Source: Eremomyces bilateralis CBS 781.70 (taxonomy: Eukaryota > Ascomycota > Dothideomycetes > Eremomycetales > Eremomycetaceae). Taken from it: DNA of 20,065 nt. Of this stretch, positions 19,907-20,065 are shown in pieces. Made by a program: the position numbers and the translations under genes. The notes below the pieces were generated by a model. The model did not search any database and was not told the DNA's origin. It was given only the letters and a program-made list of their open reading frames with translations. Location: NCBI RefSeq assembly GCF_010015585.1, contig NW_022985072.1, positions 482,773 through 502,837 of the forward strand, in the 5' to 3' direction. The first letter of the stretch is position 1, and each line of letters begins with the position of its first letter.

Positions 19907-20065
19907 CTATTTCCATGTATCTCGCAGCATCATAAGACGCCTCATAGTCTCTGCACTCATTGAGCTCCTCCGCACTCCTAAGAGATCTCTTCCCCCACTG
20001 AACAGTCTTTCGACTGATACCCCAGATGCTGGTATAGCCAAATAATCTCTGGCAGCTGCAGCCAT
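19907..20065 (-). CDS. hAT transposase, carboxy-terminal dimerisation region (52 residues in window)
   Basis: The frame from the window edge to TAG at 19909-19907 encodes ARDYLAIPASGVSVERLFS, the hallmark of the hAT carboxy-terminal dimerisation domain (hATC: A-R-D-Y-L-A-I-P-A-x-x-x-x-x-E-R-x-F-S), followed by a GRDLLGVRRSSMSAETM segment and a short helical end. No stop or frame break is seen in this piece. The catalytic D-D-E part lies to the right, outside the window, so activity cannot be judged. Confidence 0.92.
   Translation of the reverse strand: MAAAARDYLAIPASGVSVERLFSGGRDLLGVRRSSMSAETMRRLMMLRDTWK

Larger units (their letters stand above)
19756..20065 (-). mobile_element. hAT DNA transposon, 3' end of a second copy (continues right of the window)
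   Basis: The element starts with TAGGGCTGGACACGAATA at 19756, the same terminal repeat as the left copy in inverted orientation. A subterminal array of ATTCG/CGAAT words follows, then the 3' end of a transposase gene on the minus strand. The presumed 8-bp target sequence is 19748-19755 (ACGAGGAG). The other end lies outside the window, so completeness is unknown. The transposase reads leftward, as in the left copy, so the two elements are in direct orientation about 19.4 kb apart. Confidence 0.9.

Noticed and set aside
1-20065. CRISPR arrays, rRNA genes, biosynthetic gene cluster or plasmid origin
   Set aside because: Nothing of the kind is visible. The short regular repeats present are the hAT subterminal words and the 71-85 bp array, neither with conserved spacers.

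Overview
The window looks like nuclear DNA of a filamentous ascomycete (Pezizomycotina). Genes have several short introns, mostly 50-56 bp, with GT(A/G)NGT donors, CTAAC or CTGAC branch sites and CAG or TAG acceptors. The proteins fit too: a fungal PSP1, a long PNUTS-like CCCH protein and a SLY1. No genus can be assigned from the sequence alone.

Layout. The window is bracketed by two pieces of the same hAT DNA-transposon family, in the same orientation. Bases 1-344 hold the 5' end of one copy (start of the transposase, minus strand, and a terminal repeat ending at 344). Bases 19756-20065 hold the 3' end of another copy (last 52 transposase residues, minus strand, and a terminal repeat starting at 19756). 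Both ends share the terminal sequence TAGGGCTGGACACGAATA and arrays of ATTCG/CGAAT words. Between them lie three well-supported host genes: a PSP1-domain gene (minus, 3088 to 483), cut off at its 3' end by the left hAT element; a PNUTS-like phosphatase-1 regulator (minus, 15450 to 10738, eight exons, 1354 aa); and SLY1 (plus, 16933 to 19257, five exons, 704 aa). The last two are divergently arranged.

The 7 kb from about 3.7 to 10.6 kb is gene-poor and partly degenerate. It holds a weak small spliced gene (4137-4518), a coding-like remnant in more than one frame (6103-6578), a small spliced orphan gene (7747 to 7252, minus) with a decayed paralogue on the other strand (about 9880-10035), a decayed tandem array of roughly 71-85 bp units (about 8395-9105), and a G-quadruplex-like G-tract (10128-10149). 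This mosaic is typical of a transposon-associated accessory block inside an otherwise conserved housekeeping region.

The housekeeping genes do not form a pathway. PSP1 family proteins are linked to P-bodies and mRNA, PNUTS-like proteins to PP1 and transcription termination, and SLY1 to ER-Golgi fusion. The strongest local story is the hAT family: one copy sits at an intron/exon boundary of PSP1 and another abuts an open reading frame downstream of SLY1.
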